The notes: a model not told the origin generated them from the sequence alone. A DNA stretch of 64,000 bases from Tolypeutes matacus (GCA_026826555.1 JAKSZT010054215.1:20242187-20306186), one strand, 5' to 3'; shown: positions 25,918 to 38,734, numbered from the stretch's first letter. A program made the numbers and translations.

Positions 25918-26070
25918 ATATCGACGAGTGTGCGACCAGCAACGAGACGCTGTGTGCACACATCTGCATCAACACCCTGGGCAGCTACCGCTGTGAGTGC
26001 CGGGAGGGCTACGTCCAGGAGGACAACGGGAGGACATGCACCAAGGGTGACAAACATCCCAACGACACTG
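25918..26070 (+). CDS. CCBE1: CCBE1 coding exon (probably exon 5), calcium-binding EGF domain
   Basis: This 153-base exon has acceptor AACCCAG and a strong donor GTAAGT (26071). It reads [17 protein letters not shown] and continues through [10 protein letters not shown] to [14 protein letters not shown] is the classic calcium-binding start of a cbEGF module. [10 protein letters not shown] fits the Asp/Asn beta-hydroxylation consensus C-x-[DN]-x4-[FY]-x-C. Six cysteines are present. Two N-glycosylation sequons are visible, NET and NDT. The human protein, as I recall it, has NGT at the first site, so the sequon is kept although the residue changes. Phase matches both neighbouring exons. This domain is characteristic of CCBE1 and lies within the region needed for its lymphangiogenic activity. 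Confidence 0.97.
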
Positions 26071-29000
26071 GTAAGTGGGGCAAGTATAATCACCCCTCTG
26101 CCCCTGTTGCACTTGGGAGCCCAACAGGACCCACTGGGGAGCTGGGGAGAGGAAGAGGCATTTCTGCATTGGTGGGTGGGACCTGGCTAAGAGAAAGGTG
26201 GACTCTAAAGAGACAGAGTGAGAGCCTGGGCTGTGAGCAGTGCGGACTGGAGGACACTGTCCCCAGGCCGAGGCAGCGTACGCACGGCTCAATCAGTAAT
26301 GCTTAGTGACGTGCTCTAGACCAAAGTAGGACGAGAGATGAGCAGAGAAGAGGCCAGAACACTGTGTCCTCTCAAGGACAGTGAGCTGAAGGAGAGCCTG
26401 CTTTCCTGGAATGTTCACATGATGCATTTGCATGTGTGGGCGGGGTCTACATCAGTGCTGCCCGGGGTGTTGGCCACAGGCTACATTACAAGGGTCATGA
26501 TCCGATAAAAACAGAAATTGAGAGTGTTTAGGAATTTTGATACCAATTGGACAAAGAGATTTTATCCAAACCCAAAAATGCAAGCTTATATTTTATATCT
26601 TTTTAAGTTTCCTAATAATTCATTTCTATTGTATTTTGCAAGAATATCAGTCCACATGAATTGGAAGTTTTTTTGTTTTTTTTTTTTTAAACTGACTCTT
26701 CATACAGAGAGTTTGACAAGCTGATTTACACTCTCAACTGGATTCAACTGAGCTATCTGGGCACTCAAGGATATGATCAACCGCACTGTTGGGTTACTTC
26801 CTTATTTTAATTAGGGGAGTGGGGGAGAAAACCTGCAAAATTTTTGTCAGAGACTTCAGGGGCTACTTTTTCAGGGGAAATACCACCACATTTCCTTGTG
26901 AAGTGACTCCGATCTCTCCGCCAAGTCACAAGTGCCAGCCTAGGAAGACATTGTGGGGCTTTTAGCATAGACCAGTGCAGAGGGAAAAGTTTTAAAGCAA
27001 AATGGACCCTGCTGACAACCATGGGCAGACCCTCTCCAAAGTGTGTGCCTGGCTCCCGCTGAGGAAGGCAGGCTCCAGGGCCCCTCGAGGCCGCAGGGTG
27101 GAAAGGCGGCTCCCTGGGGAGAAGGCCCTCAGCCCGGAGACAGCTTCATGCTGGGCCCACGTGGCCCTCGTGCTTCTGCAGCTGGCTCTTCTGAGCCAGG
27201 AAGCTGCTGTCCTGTGTGGAAGGAAGTGGTGGGAGCACAGTTGGGGGAGGTGAGCCAGGTCTGACATCCCTGCGTGGGCAGGGGGTTCCTAGGGTGTATT
27301 ACATGTGCCAGAAAACGCAGGGGAGATGACAAGACCCAGGCTATCTGGGGCGCTCAGGAGATAGCGACTCTTGAGTGTAGCCTGAGATCCAAAAGGGTAG
27401 AAGGCAGCCTCCATCAGCTGAGGAAAGCAGACAGCTGGAGACCAGCTGCTGCACACGGAAAAACTACAAAGCGAAATCCTGAGGCACCATTGAGGTGAGT
27501 CACAAGAAGCTGCTGTGTATTAGAAGTCGAAGCAAAATATCCATTTGGGGCCAGCTCAGGCTTGGGTAGTGTGGGATAATATGAATGCGTGGGGGGTGGG
27601 GCCAGGTGACACGTTAAAGGCCCGAAACCCATGGCGCCTACCTGCCCAGAGGTGAGCTGAAAGCAGCACTCAACAGTTAATTGAGAAAAAAATAACATTT
27701 ACAGACCACTTTTTTTTTTTTTAACTCAAATAAGTCACTTAATTTTGCCTACTATTAGGGGAGGTAGAAGAAGGATGGGGCTGTATCATCTTACATCTTA
27801 GATTATGTACTTTATTGAAAGGAAGAATTTGATTGAAAAAATGAAGTGCGCGACCTTTTAGCCACGGATAGATTAATGTGTGGGCCCTGTTTGAAATCAG
27901 CAACAGGCAAACAACTTTCTAAGTTTTCGCTCCAGAACGGGATTCCCAGCCATGCTCAAGCCAGGTAACCCTGACTCTGCAGACTGCGAGCTGCTTGACC
28001 TGGCAGGCCAGGGTCTCTCTGCCTGTTATTTCTCTCCAGAGGAAATCCCGTTGACATGCAGGGCAGCCTTGAGCAACCCCGTCTAGAAAACAGGATCGGG
28101 CACGGCCACTGCAAACCTTCTTGCTGGGTGTGGGATTCGATGTGAGGGATACAGAAGTCGAGGGCTTAGCCCACCCCCAAAGAGCTTCCTGCTTGGTGTA
28201 TAAAGCAGTCTTCAGGGACCTTAACTAGCAGGGACCAGAGAGGCCAGGTGGACTTCCCAGAGACCAGCACAAGACTTTATATGCTATGTTTACTTGCTCT
28301 GTGGTCTCAAGTGGCCTCACCTCCTGCAATAATTCCTTGGCTCCCTGACATGCCCCTCTTCGATCCCCAAGGCAGTGAGTCTCCCATACTTGCCCTGCTG
28401 TGTGGCACCCCTGGAATGACTCTGAAGCAGAGTGTAGTAGCAGCGTCTGCCAGTAGGAGGCACCCACCTCCTACTTTGCCCTTCAGCCAGGGGGCCCAGG
28501 AGGTTTCATTGCATCTCTGCAATTAGCAGCCCGTTGTGCCAAGTCTGGACCAGGACCACACCCATCTGTTTCCTTCCCAGAGGAATGAATTGTGCTTCGT
28601 AAAAATTAAAAGCTTCAGACAAGTACAAGAGATCAAGAATGTTATTTAGGTGATGACCAAATATGACTTACATGGCTGAGAATGAGCCAGTAAAAAATCT
28701 AGTAATTATAAAGGATCCGTATGTGAAGTTTTCTTTTGCACCCAAAGAACTCTTTACTAATATTACTTTCATTTAAAGTCATATTTTATCTCAACCACTT
28801 ATTACAACATTTCCCCAAAGTATGTTCTGCAGAACTTTGGGGTCCTGTGAGGTGTTAATAAGCATTTCTTTCTTAAAGCAGGTTCTTTGTTCAAATGCTC
28901 AGGGCAGTATACATTATGCACCCACTTCTTAAAAATTCACAATGCAAATGTATTAAAAGCTGTGAGCCATACAAACAAAAATGTTAACTTTGATTAAACC

Positions 29001-30761
29001 TCCATTTCCCAGAATTTTCTTGAGGAACACCTATAAACATCTCAAAGGTAATGGTGTGCTGAAAAATAAAGTTTACAAAAATGGTAACTTATCAGAATCG
29101 CAGACCTTAGACTGGTGCAGAACTTGCTGGGCCACAGGCTGGCTTTCAGGCAAGGCTGATGTCATCAGATGAAGGGTGAACGATTCGCTGCCTCCTGCCC
29201 AGCGGCTGGGAAACGCCGACAGACCGATCCTTCCCATCCAGCCGTGTTGAGGGGCAGTTGTTCCCGTTTACGGGACTTAAATGGGCGATATTCTGTGGAA
29301 TGAAGAACTGCCCGGTGAGTCGACCACGGGGCCTGTTATTAGAACATAAAACTCATTACACAGATCAGACTGCAGATTCTCTCCTCTTCCTCTTCCCTCC
29401 CCGTCCTCTTGGCAGCTACAAACAGTAAAACAAAAACCTGCTTCACCGTGGCTCTCCCCACACACAACAGCAGATAAAAGGACTTCTCCGTTTGTAATTT
29501 TCAGTAGTTGGTCTCCACTGAATTCGCCACATACTCACAGACGGCTGGCTTAGTACCTTCTGCTTCAGCAGAAGGTTTTAGTATTTTACTACGGAAAAAC
29601 ATTCCAGCCCCAGTAACCAAAGATCTTTGGGGCTAGGGACTGAGAGAGTAATTTACGTGCCTAATTAAAAATAGGAGAGAGGACAGGCACTTTGTATGCC
29701 ATGAATGTTCAAGCCAAAGAAATTATTGGACCAATGAGAGGTGGTGAGGTTGGCTTTGACGGTTCTGGCAAAAAAAAGAAAAGAAAAAAAAAGCCAGTGC
29801 CCTGGAGGGGTTTCTTTAATTTGACAGTCGTGAGGCTGCAGGAAGCAGCGCAGCTTGGCAGCAAGGGGTATTTACCAACGGGCTGACCTTGTCTTGTAGA
29901 CAAGAGGGTTGAACTAGATGAGCTCTGAAGACTCTCACCCTCTCAAACTTTTTCAGAAGTTGGTGCATCTTAAAAGTAAGGATCCTAAGACGCGGCCCAT
30001 GTGCGTCCATGTGTGGTCCTTATTCCAAGCTGGTGCCAAGCCTCGAAAACTTACCCCACTTCAACACCTTCTGAGCAGAGACCTTTTCTTATGTTACCTA
30101 AAAAATGAATAATTAGCATATCCAAGAATTCGACTCAGGAAATATTGGGGCCAAATGAGTCCCACATCCTGAAACAGCAGCAGCAGCTAAGCTGTTTCAA
30201 CTGCTTTGGAACTCATTAATGAGCCCGGTATGTTATTGGGTCTTTTTTTTTTTTGATGAAAAGATTATGATATTTGAGCATAAACACATGCGATCTGAAA
30301 TCACCTCTCCCTCCTGTTTTCACTTTGCATTGTTCAACGTCTATAAAGTTGGAGTCAGGAATTGAGACTCAAGCACAGCCCCAGCTCATTATTAGGAAAG
30401 CGTGCAGCGGGGAAGGGGCGAGGCCCCAGAATGGCCTTGGGTGATTGAAAGGTTGCAGCCCACACGCCGGCTTGCTGACCACAAGCTGCCTGGCTAAGGG
30501 GCAGGAATTGTTTGGTTGCTTTGCTTTTTTTCCCTGCTCTGAAAATATGTAGCTGGAGCCAGTTTAGTCATCCCGGGGAGTCTGTGTAAGCACCGACGAA
30601 GAGACAAATTAAGGAAATGTTGGCTCCATAGTCATTAGCTTGCTCGTCTCTAGTTTTCAACTTTTGTTTATTTTCTGATAAAGTGACCATGACCACTTAC
30701 TACAGACAGTTCAGTGTTAAAGGAAGACCAGGTGTTTCATGTAACTCCACTAATCCACAGA

Positions 30762-31035
30762 CCAGTGGGTCTCACCTGGGGCGCTTAGAAATGCTGGTGT
30801 AGGTGCCTCGCTGCCACACCCAGATGGGTGGGGTGCAGCACCGTTGGGGGATTTTTTTTTTTTTTTTTTTTTTTTTTAGCCGGGAGGTACCAGGGATCGA
30901 ACCCCGGTCTCTCCATATTGGTAGACGGACGCCGAACCTCTTGAGCCACATCCGTTTCCCGCGTTGGGGGATCTTAGCCCCCACCCACCCAGGTGATTGT
31001 CATGTGCAGCCAGGGCTGAGAGCCATCATCAGCTA
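30762..31035 (+). mobile_element. MER5-like hAT element interrupted by a SINE
   Basis: The left part begins CCAGTGGGTCTCACCTGGGG. The right part, after 30973, contains CCAGGTGATTGTCATGTGCA and GGGCTGAGAGCCATC. Joined, these follow the MER5A order. The SINE at 30853-30961 splits it. Confidence 0.6.
30853..30961 (-). mobile_element. tRNA-derived SINE with TSD, inserted in a MER5-like element
   Basis: The minus-strand copy has head GGGAAACGGATGTGGCTCAA, B box GGTTCGATCCCTGG, then GTACCTCCCGGCTAAAAA into a long A tail. TSD CGTTGGGGGAT is at 30842-30852 and 30962-30972. The clean tail and intact TSD suggest a fairly recent insertion. Confidence 0.9.
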
Positions 31036-31579
31036 TCAAATCTGCACAACTTTTAAAAACAAACTTTTAAAAGCATTTCATGTGTGACACTGCCAGGGTG
31101 AAATGTGTTGGGAGCGTGTTGTCATTTTTTTCAGTTGGTTAAAGTTTATGAGTATGGTATCTGAGTCACTCCCTATCCTGAGGATTCTCACGCTGCTCAA
31201 CATCGGTAAAAATTAGAGCTACCTGCCCCCTTCTGGCTTGCCGCTAGTACTGCACCTTTAAAAGCTGACGTTGAAGCCACAAGCGGATACCTCAACCAGC
31301 CTTAGACGTCAGAAATGTCTACCCCGATTTCTCAATAAGTTATTAATGTAGCATTCCCAAGATTTTTAACTCCACATTTGACATCACTATAGACAAATTG
31401 CAGGATGGAAGAACCCCAGTTCAGACTAGAGTACGTGTTCTGTGTCTACATGGAAAACGCGGGTCGATTTTTATTTTCAAACCCTGGGCGTGAGAGCTCT
31501 TTCCAAAGGGCGATGTAAAGTGCTGGGCTGCATCTGTGATTCTGTAGAGAGCTTAATGAGAAGCAATGCCGTGGACACT

Positions 31580-31790
31580 AATAACTATTTATGGAGCACC
31601 TGCCTCTTGGGGGTGCCTACAGGTGTGATGATTGAATCCTCACAACAGCCCGTGTAATCGGTGCTGTCGTTACCACAGAAGCTGTGGCGTGGCCAGACTA
31701 AAAGGTTCTAAGCAGCCGCATCAAGCTTCGAGTCCTGATCCTCTCGCGGGGCCTACGTCTTAACTCCTGTGCCACACTGCTCCTGTGTCA
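31580..31790 (-). repeat. MIR SINE
   Basis: ATTTATGGAGCACCTGCCTC, TTGAATCCTCACAACAGCCC and CTTAACTCCTGTGCCACACT fit antisense MIR. Confidence 0.6.
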
Positions 31791-31904
31791 GTGGGCGCCT
31801 CAGGAAGTTTTTCTTGGTTCCCCATGCTCTGGTAATTCCACAGGGGACAGAAAACAGCCTGGGCATTTGCAGGTAAAAGGTCACTCAGCAGAAGCTCGCC
31901 CTAG

Positions 31905-32092
31905 GGAAGCTAGAGCAGCGGGTCTTAAGCTACTTGAGTGTGTATGGGAGACACGCATGGGCCTTGTTAGACCAGTGTGCTAGGTCCCACTCCCGAAGTT
32001 TGAGTCTAAATGTGCTTTTCTAACAGGCCCCCAGGTGATGCTAATGGTGCTAGTCTGGTGATCACACTTTGAGAGCCATTCCCCTGGCTCCT
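31905..32092 (+). mobile_element. MER5A-like hAT element
   Basis: AGCGGGTCTTAAGCTACTTG, TAACAGGCCCCCAGGTGATG, CTAATGGTGCTAGTCTGG and CACACTTTGAGAGCCATT follow the MER5A order in sense orientation. Confidence 0.7.
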
Positions 32093-33164
32093 GCCTGGTG
32101 TCCTCAACTGAACTTCCAGCAGCAGGCTCGCTGCGCCCCCTCCCACCCACCCCCACAAGGGCACATTAGGACCCTGTAAATGCCCAGTCTCTGCATGTAG
32201 CATTCTGGGAGACTTAAAGCAAGGTATTCTCCTTCTTTGGTCTTATCTGTAAGGAAGTTTGAACTAAAGATATATCCGTTCTAACAGTCCATGATCTAAA
32301 TGTAGTAGAACCTAGAAACTGGTAAAGAGGTTATTCTTATGAAAATATCAGGTTGCCTTAATTGTACCAACATTTGGAAAATTCATCTCACTATGTAAAA
32401 GTAGAAATGGAAAGAAGGGCTTTTAACTTTTGTCAGTGACTGCCTGGCTGTGCCAGTTGAGCTAGCTACTTAAAAGAAAGCTCACTCACAAACCATGAAA
32501 GAGCCATGCTCATTCATTGTGCATTCTCAGTACCTAACACAGGGCCTGGCTGATAGCACAAGCTCCAGAGGTGGATGGATGGATGGTTGGATGGACCAAT
32601 AAATGAGGTTATAAGATGGGGTAGGTGGACAGATTGAATGTATAAACTAATCAGTAGATGGAATGGAAGAATAAGTTGGGAGAGATGGGTGGCACCCAGC
32701 TATCCTAAGGTATTAATAAACCTGGAGACTTGGGCATCTGTTTATGCAGAGAGCCCACCTCTACCATCAGCACAACCAAAATTGGTTAAGCCTGTATGTG
32801 ATTTCATGGGCCTTCACTTGACTCACTGTTGTGTTGAAGTTTGATCTAAATAACTAATTCCCCTCAAATGTGTTCCAGCTCCAAGTAAGATTTGTAAACA
32901 GGTACATTAAATAAGGGCAAAGTACCCTGAGCCCAAAGGAAATTGCCTGACATATGGAAAAGATATGGATTAAGGTTCAGGAGCCCTCCATTCTAAACCC
33001 ACATCAGCTCATACCTTGCTACATGAACTTCAGGGAGTCACCAAACCTCAGATCCCTCATTCTGGTGTTCTTAGTACCATCGTCCTAGAATTCTGCTATC
33101 ATCCAACAGAGGAAATTAAAAGGGCTTGGTGGGCCTTGTGCCTGTGCTGGACGCACTCTCCCAT

Positions 33165-33395
33165 GTGCCTAATGCCAGGCACGGTGCCAAGAATGTTTTT
33201 ACATGCATTCCCTCGTTTAATTACCACAGCAGCTATAGGTGGTAGGAAGTATTTTTCCAGTATTGAGGTTGAGGAAATTGATGCTCACAGAGGTCAAGGA
33301 ACTTGCCCCAAGGTCCCAGAACCCATCAGTGACAGAGTTGGGATTTACACCCGGGACAGTATGACACTAGGGCCCCTGCTCTTAACCATCCCACT
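33165..33395 (-). repeat. MIR SINE
   Basis: GCCAGGCACGGTGCCAAGAA, ACATGCATTCCCTCGTTTAA, CACAGAGGTCAAGGAACTTG and GCTCTTAACCATCCCACT give a nearly full antisense MIR. Confidence 0.8.
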
Positions 33396-34067
33396 CCTCC
33401 ATCTCCAAGCAAAGACCTTCACTCTTCCTCCCTGTAGCACAGTCAATATTATGAAGAGGTGGTGAGAGTCAAAACCACTTCCCAAATGTGCCTATTAACA
33501 TGGGGTGAGGGACTGCAGATGGGGAAGCTACTGGCAGGACAAAATGAGCCTAGAAGGTGAGAATTAACAAGATGGCCCTGTTATTTGGCATATATGCATA
33601 AGGTAGACTTAAAACTACCACTTTTCCAGGAATCCAAGTGCTTTTCCCAAGCAACCACTCAAAACCTCCCCTAGGCTATAGGTTGACCTTGTATATTCAA
33701 GAACCATCTTTTTGCTTATGGTAACTTAACCAGAGGGTGCTGCTTCACCCACTTCAGCCTGCTGGCTTGGGAAATGTGTGTCTGGCTCTTACATTCCAAG
33801 TTTCAGGTGCAGGGAGTATGGAGGTCAGGGTGCCGTGGGAGGGCTCTGAACTCCCAGCAGCTGTGCACCAGGTGATTGGTCTGCAATATCAGCTGCCGAG
33901 TTGGCTCTGGACCCTCTCCCCTCCCAAAGAGCCATTGGAGAGCAGGTCAGCTGGGCTGAGGAAGGTTTCCCCTGGGGACCATCCGTCTCCATATCTATTG
34001 AGGATCCATCTGTGAGATTCAGCAAAGGGCCTCCTGTTCTCAGGTGGTTCCCACTCGGCATGTGCCC

Positions 34068-34467
34068 NNNNNNNNNNNNNNNNNNNNNNNNNNNNNNNNN
34101 NNNNNNNNNNNNNNNNNNNNNNNNNNNNNNNNNNNNNNNNNNNNNNNNNNNNNNNNNNNNNNNNNNNNNNNNNNNNNNNNNNNNNNNNNNNNNNNNNNNN
34201 NNNNNNNNNNNNNNNNNNNNNNNNNNNNNNNNNNNNNNNNNNNNNNNNNNNNNNNNNNNNNNNNNNNNNNNNNNNNNNNNNNNNNNNNNNNNNNNNNNNN
34301 NNNNNNNNNNNNNNNNNNNNNNNNNNNNNNNNNNNNNNNNNNNNNNNNNNNNNNNNNNNNNNNNNNNNNNNNNNNNNNNNNNNNNNNNNNNNNNNNNNNN
34401 NNNNNNNNNNNNNNNNNNNNNNNNNNNNNNNNNNNNNNNNNNNNNNNNNNNNNNNNNNNNNNNNNNN
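34068..34467. other. Assembly gap (400 N)
   Basis: This is an uninterrupted run of exactly 400 N. Its true length may differ from the placeholder. It lies within intron 5, about 0.9 kb upstream of exon 6. Open frames crossing it are artefacts. Confidence 0.99.
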
Positions 34468-35351
34468 TGTCCAACTGCCCTGCCCACCTCCAACAGAACA
34501 CTCACATAGCTCCCTCTCCCACTCATGGTCACCCACCGCACTGCCTTTTTGCACCAACAAGGTCATCAGGAGCAGTTAACCTTGATGTCTAGTCTCCCCA
34601 GCACCAGGCTTGTGTGGCCGTTTTAGTGCCAGTAAGATGAGAATTGTATGTATTCTTGGCCATGTCACCATTTTCCTCACCCATTTTTTTTCTTTAGCAC
34701 ACACATACTATATATATATATAAACATAAACTCTTGGAACGCTCGATGTTAGAAGACTGCCTTGGGACTCTCTGCAGTTGATGGGCCAGACTGCCTGCCC
34801 CAACACCCATCGTGTTTGCCCCAGGTGGAGGGTGTCTGGAGCACCTGGCTTCAAATCCCCTCCATGCGATCAGTTCAGCCCTAGTCTGTGACCCCGCCTG
34901 ACGTGGACATGCTCCCTTCGGAGAGCTGGGTCAGCCGAGGTGATAAAGGCCAGCTGTGTGAGCCCTTCTGCACAGCCCCATGGCCTGAGCTGGGGGATAA
35001 TATACAGCGTGTGGAAATTGGCCCTTTGAGGGGCGTATAAATCATGTCAGATTTATAGAGCCTGCCTCCTGGAAAGGCACTGATTAAAGGATCACATATG
35101 AAAGAGGAAGGGGCGGGGATGCCTAAGTTGGAACAGCTGAGCCTAGAATGTAGCCGGGGGCTCTCCCCCGCCCATCCTCCCCTGACCTGGGGCGTGCTGC
35201 CGGTGACCTGGGAACTGTAAAATCATAAACATCTATCCCTGGCACGTTCTGCCGCAGCCTGGCTGCCCCCAGAACTGCCCTTCCTGACGCACGCGCTCGG
35301 CCTGGGCTTCCTCTAGCCTCACACATGGACCTGAGCCATCTCCCTTTCCAG

Positions 35352-35455
35352 GGCACGATGCAAAGTCTGAGAACGCAGTGAAAGCCGGAACCTGCTGTGC
35401 CACGTGCAAGGAGTTTCACCAGATGAAGCAGACGGTGCTGCAGCTGAAGCAGAAG
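35352..35455 (+). CDS. CCBE1: CCBE1 coding exon (probably exon 6), Cys and coiled-coil linker
   Basis: This 104-base exon has acceptor CTTTCCAG and donor GTATGT (35456). It reads G(split)[18 protein letters not shown], then [16 protein letters not shown], ending in phase 0. The CC-x2-C cluster and the heptad-like M/V/L spacing match the linker between the cbEGF domain and the collagen region, which may help oligomerise the protein. Compared with the human sequence I recall (GHEKSENMVKAG), the window has one extra codon, GHDAKSEN in place of GHEKSEN. No alternative AG acceptor nearby would remove it. Total residues from this exon set come to 336 before the stop, one more than the human equivalent, which agrees with a single codon insertion. 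Confidence 0.96.
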
Positions 35456-37124
35456 GTATGTGCCACAGGCCTCGCATAGAAAGCAATGAATACAGAGAGA
35501 GGACTTGGTGGAGGGAAAGTGGAGGGGTATTTGGGAGCAATAAGGAGATAAATGTCATCCATTACCTTGTTGGGCACCCACTGCAGTTTGGTGCCTTTGG
35601 ACTTAGGATGCTTTGCCCACCCCACACCACCCCCCTCAGAGCTGACAGCCTAAAGGGCAACAAAACACAACTAAGACAGGGGTGATGAAGAGATTACTAA
35701 AATAGACTGCAAGGTAAGGGGCATGTGGCAAAGCTGGAGAGAGGACGAGCTGTGACAATTGTGACTTGCAAAGATAATGTCCTGGGGCAGACTTATATGA
35801 TTATATTTTATCTCTCTATAAACATTCATAAACTGACAATGGATTTCTGTAGCAGTTCTATTTTTCACATTAAAAAATTTCATCGTAACACATGCTTTGT
35901 CTGGGCTCCTTGTGCACATGGACCTTGTGTCACAGATGGTAGAGCCTGACTCACTTTATAAAAGGCTGCCCCACATGCCTGACAAAACATCAGGTTTATA
36001 TTAATGTTGTCATGCTGTGACAAAGGCCCCCATGATGGATTTGTGACGCGACTTCTTGAACAGCGGTTCTGGATCCAGGCAGGATTTATTATGCCTAAGG
36101 TCAATCAACTTGCTAGTTTGCCAGTGATTCAAAAATTGCTCTTATGCAGCTAAAACACAAGCTGACTGGTTTATTTAGTTACTTCTACTCCAGGCTCTTA
36201 ATACATCAAAGAGGTGTGTATAATCTTTTTCACTTTGGCATCCAGTTCTTCTAAAGGACAGAAGGGTAAACATGAGGCAATATCACTTTTCCCTGTTCAA
36301 AAAGCATGCAGCTAGCCCCTAACAAGAATCACTACCAGTGAAACAAGAAAATCAACACGCAAGAAGAGAAGCGACTTTACAGGCCTTTTACGTGTTGCTG
36401 GTGAGCATGTTATCAACCTTAGCTGAGCAGTCCATATTTGTGATGCAGTCATGAGTAAAACATGGATCCAACTCTAACTTAAGACCTTAGAGACCAGGCA
36501 GAAAACCTTACGTATCAGCATAAACACAGAAGTCTAAATAGATATCCCCAAGTTGAGCTTGTATTGATCATAGTATTTATTGAGCATTTCCCAAAAAGCG
36601 TTCACGGAAGAAGTTTGCATTTCACAGGCCAGAAGACCAGGACTTGGAGGAGGCAATTGATCACTGTCTCAAGGTATAAAGGTGCCCTCGATTTCCTTCC
36701 TGGGACAGTTAATAAAAAGAGCTTTGGGAAGATCTTTTCGGCCCGGGGGATCTTTGGGAACAATACAGCTAAGTATATCACAAGTTGTTTCAATATTAAA
36801 TTGCTGAGTCAGCTTCTGGCTTTCCCTTATCCTCTCTGCAATGTTTTATGATCCATGAAAGAAAAAAATAGCAAAAAGAGGTTGAAAAACATCTGTCACA
36901 ATGCCTGTCGCCCTTAAAGACCCTGCTATAGAGCCACATTAAGAAAAAAAAAATCCATGAGGTCTTCTCAGAACTCCACTAAATCACATGCCATTGGGTT
37001 GGACTGGGATTCATCTACCTTATACTGAATTCTCCCCTCGAAATAAATGCATTGTGGCAATTTGGAGATAATGCTGACATTCAAGGAACATTATGAGGAG
37101 TAGTTCATGTTTAAAGGTGTCTAT

Positions 37125-37285
37125 TAGGATGTGTTGCCTTCTATCGTTGATAAAGCAGTTTTCTATCCAGGATCTCATTTGAGTCTCACCATACCCTGTA
37201 AGAAAGGTGCTGATATCCTGAGAGGTGAAGTCACTACCCAACAGGCAGGCCAGAACTGAAACCTAAGTCTTCCAGCCTCTCCTAC
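37125..37285 (-). repeat. MIR-like fragment
   Basis: AGGATCTCATTTGAGTCTCA and CAGGCCAGAACTGAAACCTA resemble antisense MIR. It is weakly conserved. Confidence 0.4.
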
Positions 37286-38309
37286 TCCTGTGCTGGCGTT
37301 TGGATCATCAGTTGGTATTTAACTTCATCTCACTGCTGTTAATGCCATCTGTGCTGTCCCCTGTGCAACAGTTTAAAATAAAATAAAAAAAAGATGTGGG
37401 CCATCTGCCCAAATAAATGGTGGCCAAGAAGCAGGTTTTGGGTTTCCTAGACCATGGCCAACCCCACCATATAAAATTGTTTGCAGTCACGTCAGACTAC
37501 ACCATGAATGTGCAGTCAGCAAACTCCAGACTGGGAAACTGCAGATCCAGTGCTCTGGGTTCTCCAATGGATAAGTTGTAAGGAAAATAAAGAGATGGTG
37601 CAGCGACCTGTAGATTAGAAGAAACCTAAAAGGTACACCGTTTTTTAAAATGAGCAAGACAAAACTCATGTTTAGGGCTGCACAGTTGGGTAATAAATTA
37701 TTTGTAAATCACACAAGGAAGTGATTAATATAAAAGGATAGTGGTTATTGGGGTGGGGCGGGGAGATAGAGCATTTAGAAGACTTCTGGGGTAACTGGCA
37801 ATGTTTTGTTTTTTAAAACTTGGGTGTTGGTTAAATAGGTGCTTGCCTTATAACAATTCACCAAGATATGTATTTGTTTTGTGGGGTTTCCAGATTCTGT
37901 ATTTTATTTTCCAATACAAAAGTTAGCATGCAGACCAGTGCCTCCACCTTCCATTTCTTCCGTGGTATGGGAAAAAGCCAGATGATCACGAGACAGGGAG
38001 AGTGTCGAGACAGATAAAATAACACTCATTGAACTTTTAGAGAGGAGTCTTGGTCCGGCCAGAGCCCTGAAGAAAAATCGGAGCCAAGAGTCAGTGGATG
38101 TTTTCAAAGCTGCTTATTTTCCTGGCACACCAGCTGCTTGGAGTCCCAGAGAAAGCGAGGCCCCAAGGAGAGCCCTGGGTACACCGTCAGCAGGTCCAGG
38201 CTGAGCAGAGGATTCACTATGTGTGTTCTCCTTGGGGGGCCACCAGGGGCAGATTGGAGGGTACAACCTCTCCTCCCAGTGAGCGATTGAGGGAAGCCTG
38301 AGTAATGAT

Positions 38310-38460
38310 TCTGCATTTATTGAGCACCTACTGTGCCTGCAGTGGGTTGGGAGATGAGGAAATGCAGAACAGTATGGAATGGAGTCTTGCTGCCAGTAAA
38401 CTTAGTCTTATTGGGAAAGCAAAACCAACAGTGTTAGTCAATAAATGATTGCCAAGTAGG
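38310..38460 (-). repeat. L2 LINE fragment
   Basis: TGCATTTATTGAGCACCTAC, GTGCCTGCAGTGGGTTGG and GTTAGTCAATAAATG fit an antisense L2 3' end. Confidence 0.55.
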
Positions 38461-38734
38461 GTGGAAGCTTCAGAAGTTGGAGGCCAACGAGGTTTCAGAA
38501 GAGAGAGCATATTTGCACTAATGACTGCACTTCCTCTCACGAGTGCTTCCTTGAACATTTGGCAAATACATGGCTTTTCCATAGTCTGCAGCTTCCTCTG
38601 CTACCTTGATCCACTTACTCTGTAAAATGGGTCTTCTCAGGATTGTTGGGAAGACTAATCTGTGTTAAAATGACTGTGTATTGCTTTGCTAAGTATCATA
38701 GTAATATCAAATGATACTGCTTATTGCAGTGGTT

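Larger units (their letters stand above)
26071..35351 (+). other. CCBE1: CCBE1 intron 5, containing the assembly gap
   Basis: This is the longest complete intron here, at least 9281 bases counting the N run as given. It carries MER5-like elements, a SINE nested in one of them, MIR fragments and a (GGAT)n patch near 32570-32597. The blocks 27.0-28.7 kb and 29.0-30.7 kb are mostly unique. No additional exon is recognised. Confidence 0.87.

Noticed and set aside
27000..27500. Possible hidden exon or gene in a GC-rich patch with several open frames
   Set aside because: Frames on both strands, no recognisable protein, and the CCBE1 frame is complete without it.
33825..34566. Long frames crossing the N run
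   Set aside because: The length comes from undefined bases in the assembly gap, so they are artefacts.
34905..35310. Possible internal promoter in GC-rich sequence before exon 6
   Set aside because: GC is raised, but CpGs are few and no core promoter arrangement is evident.
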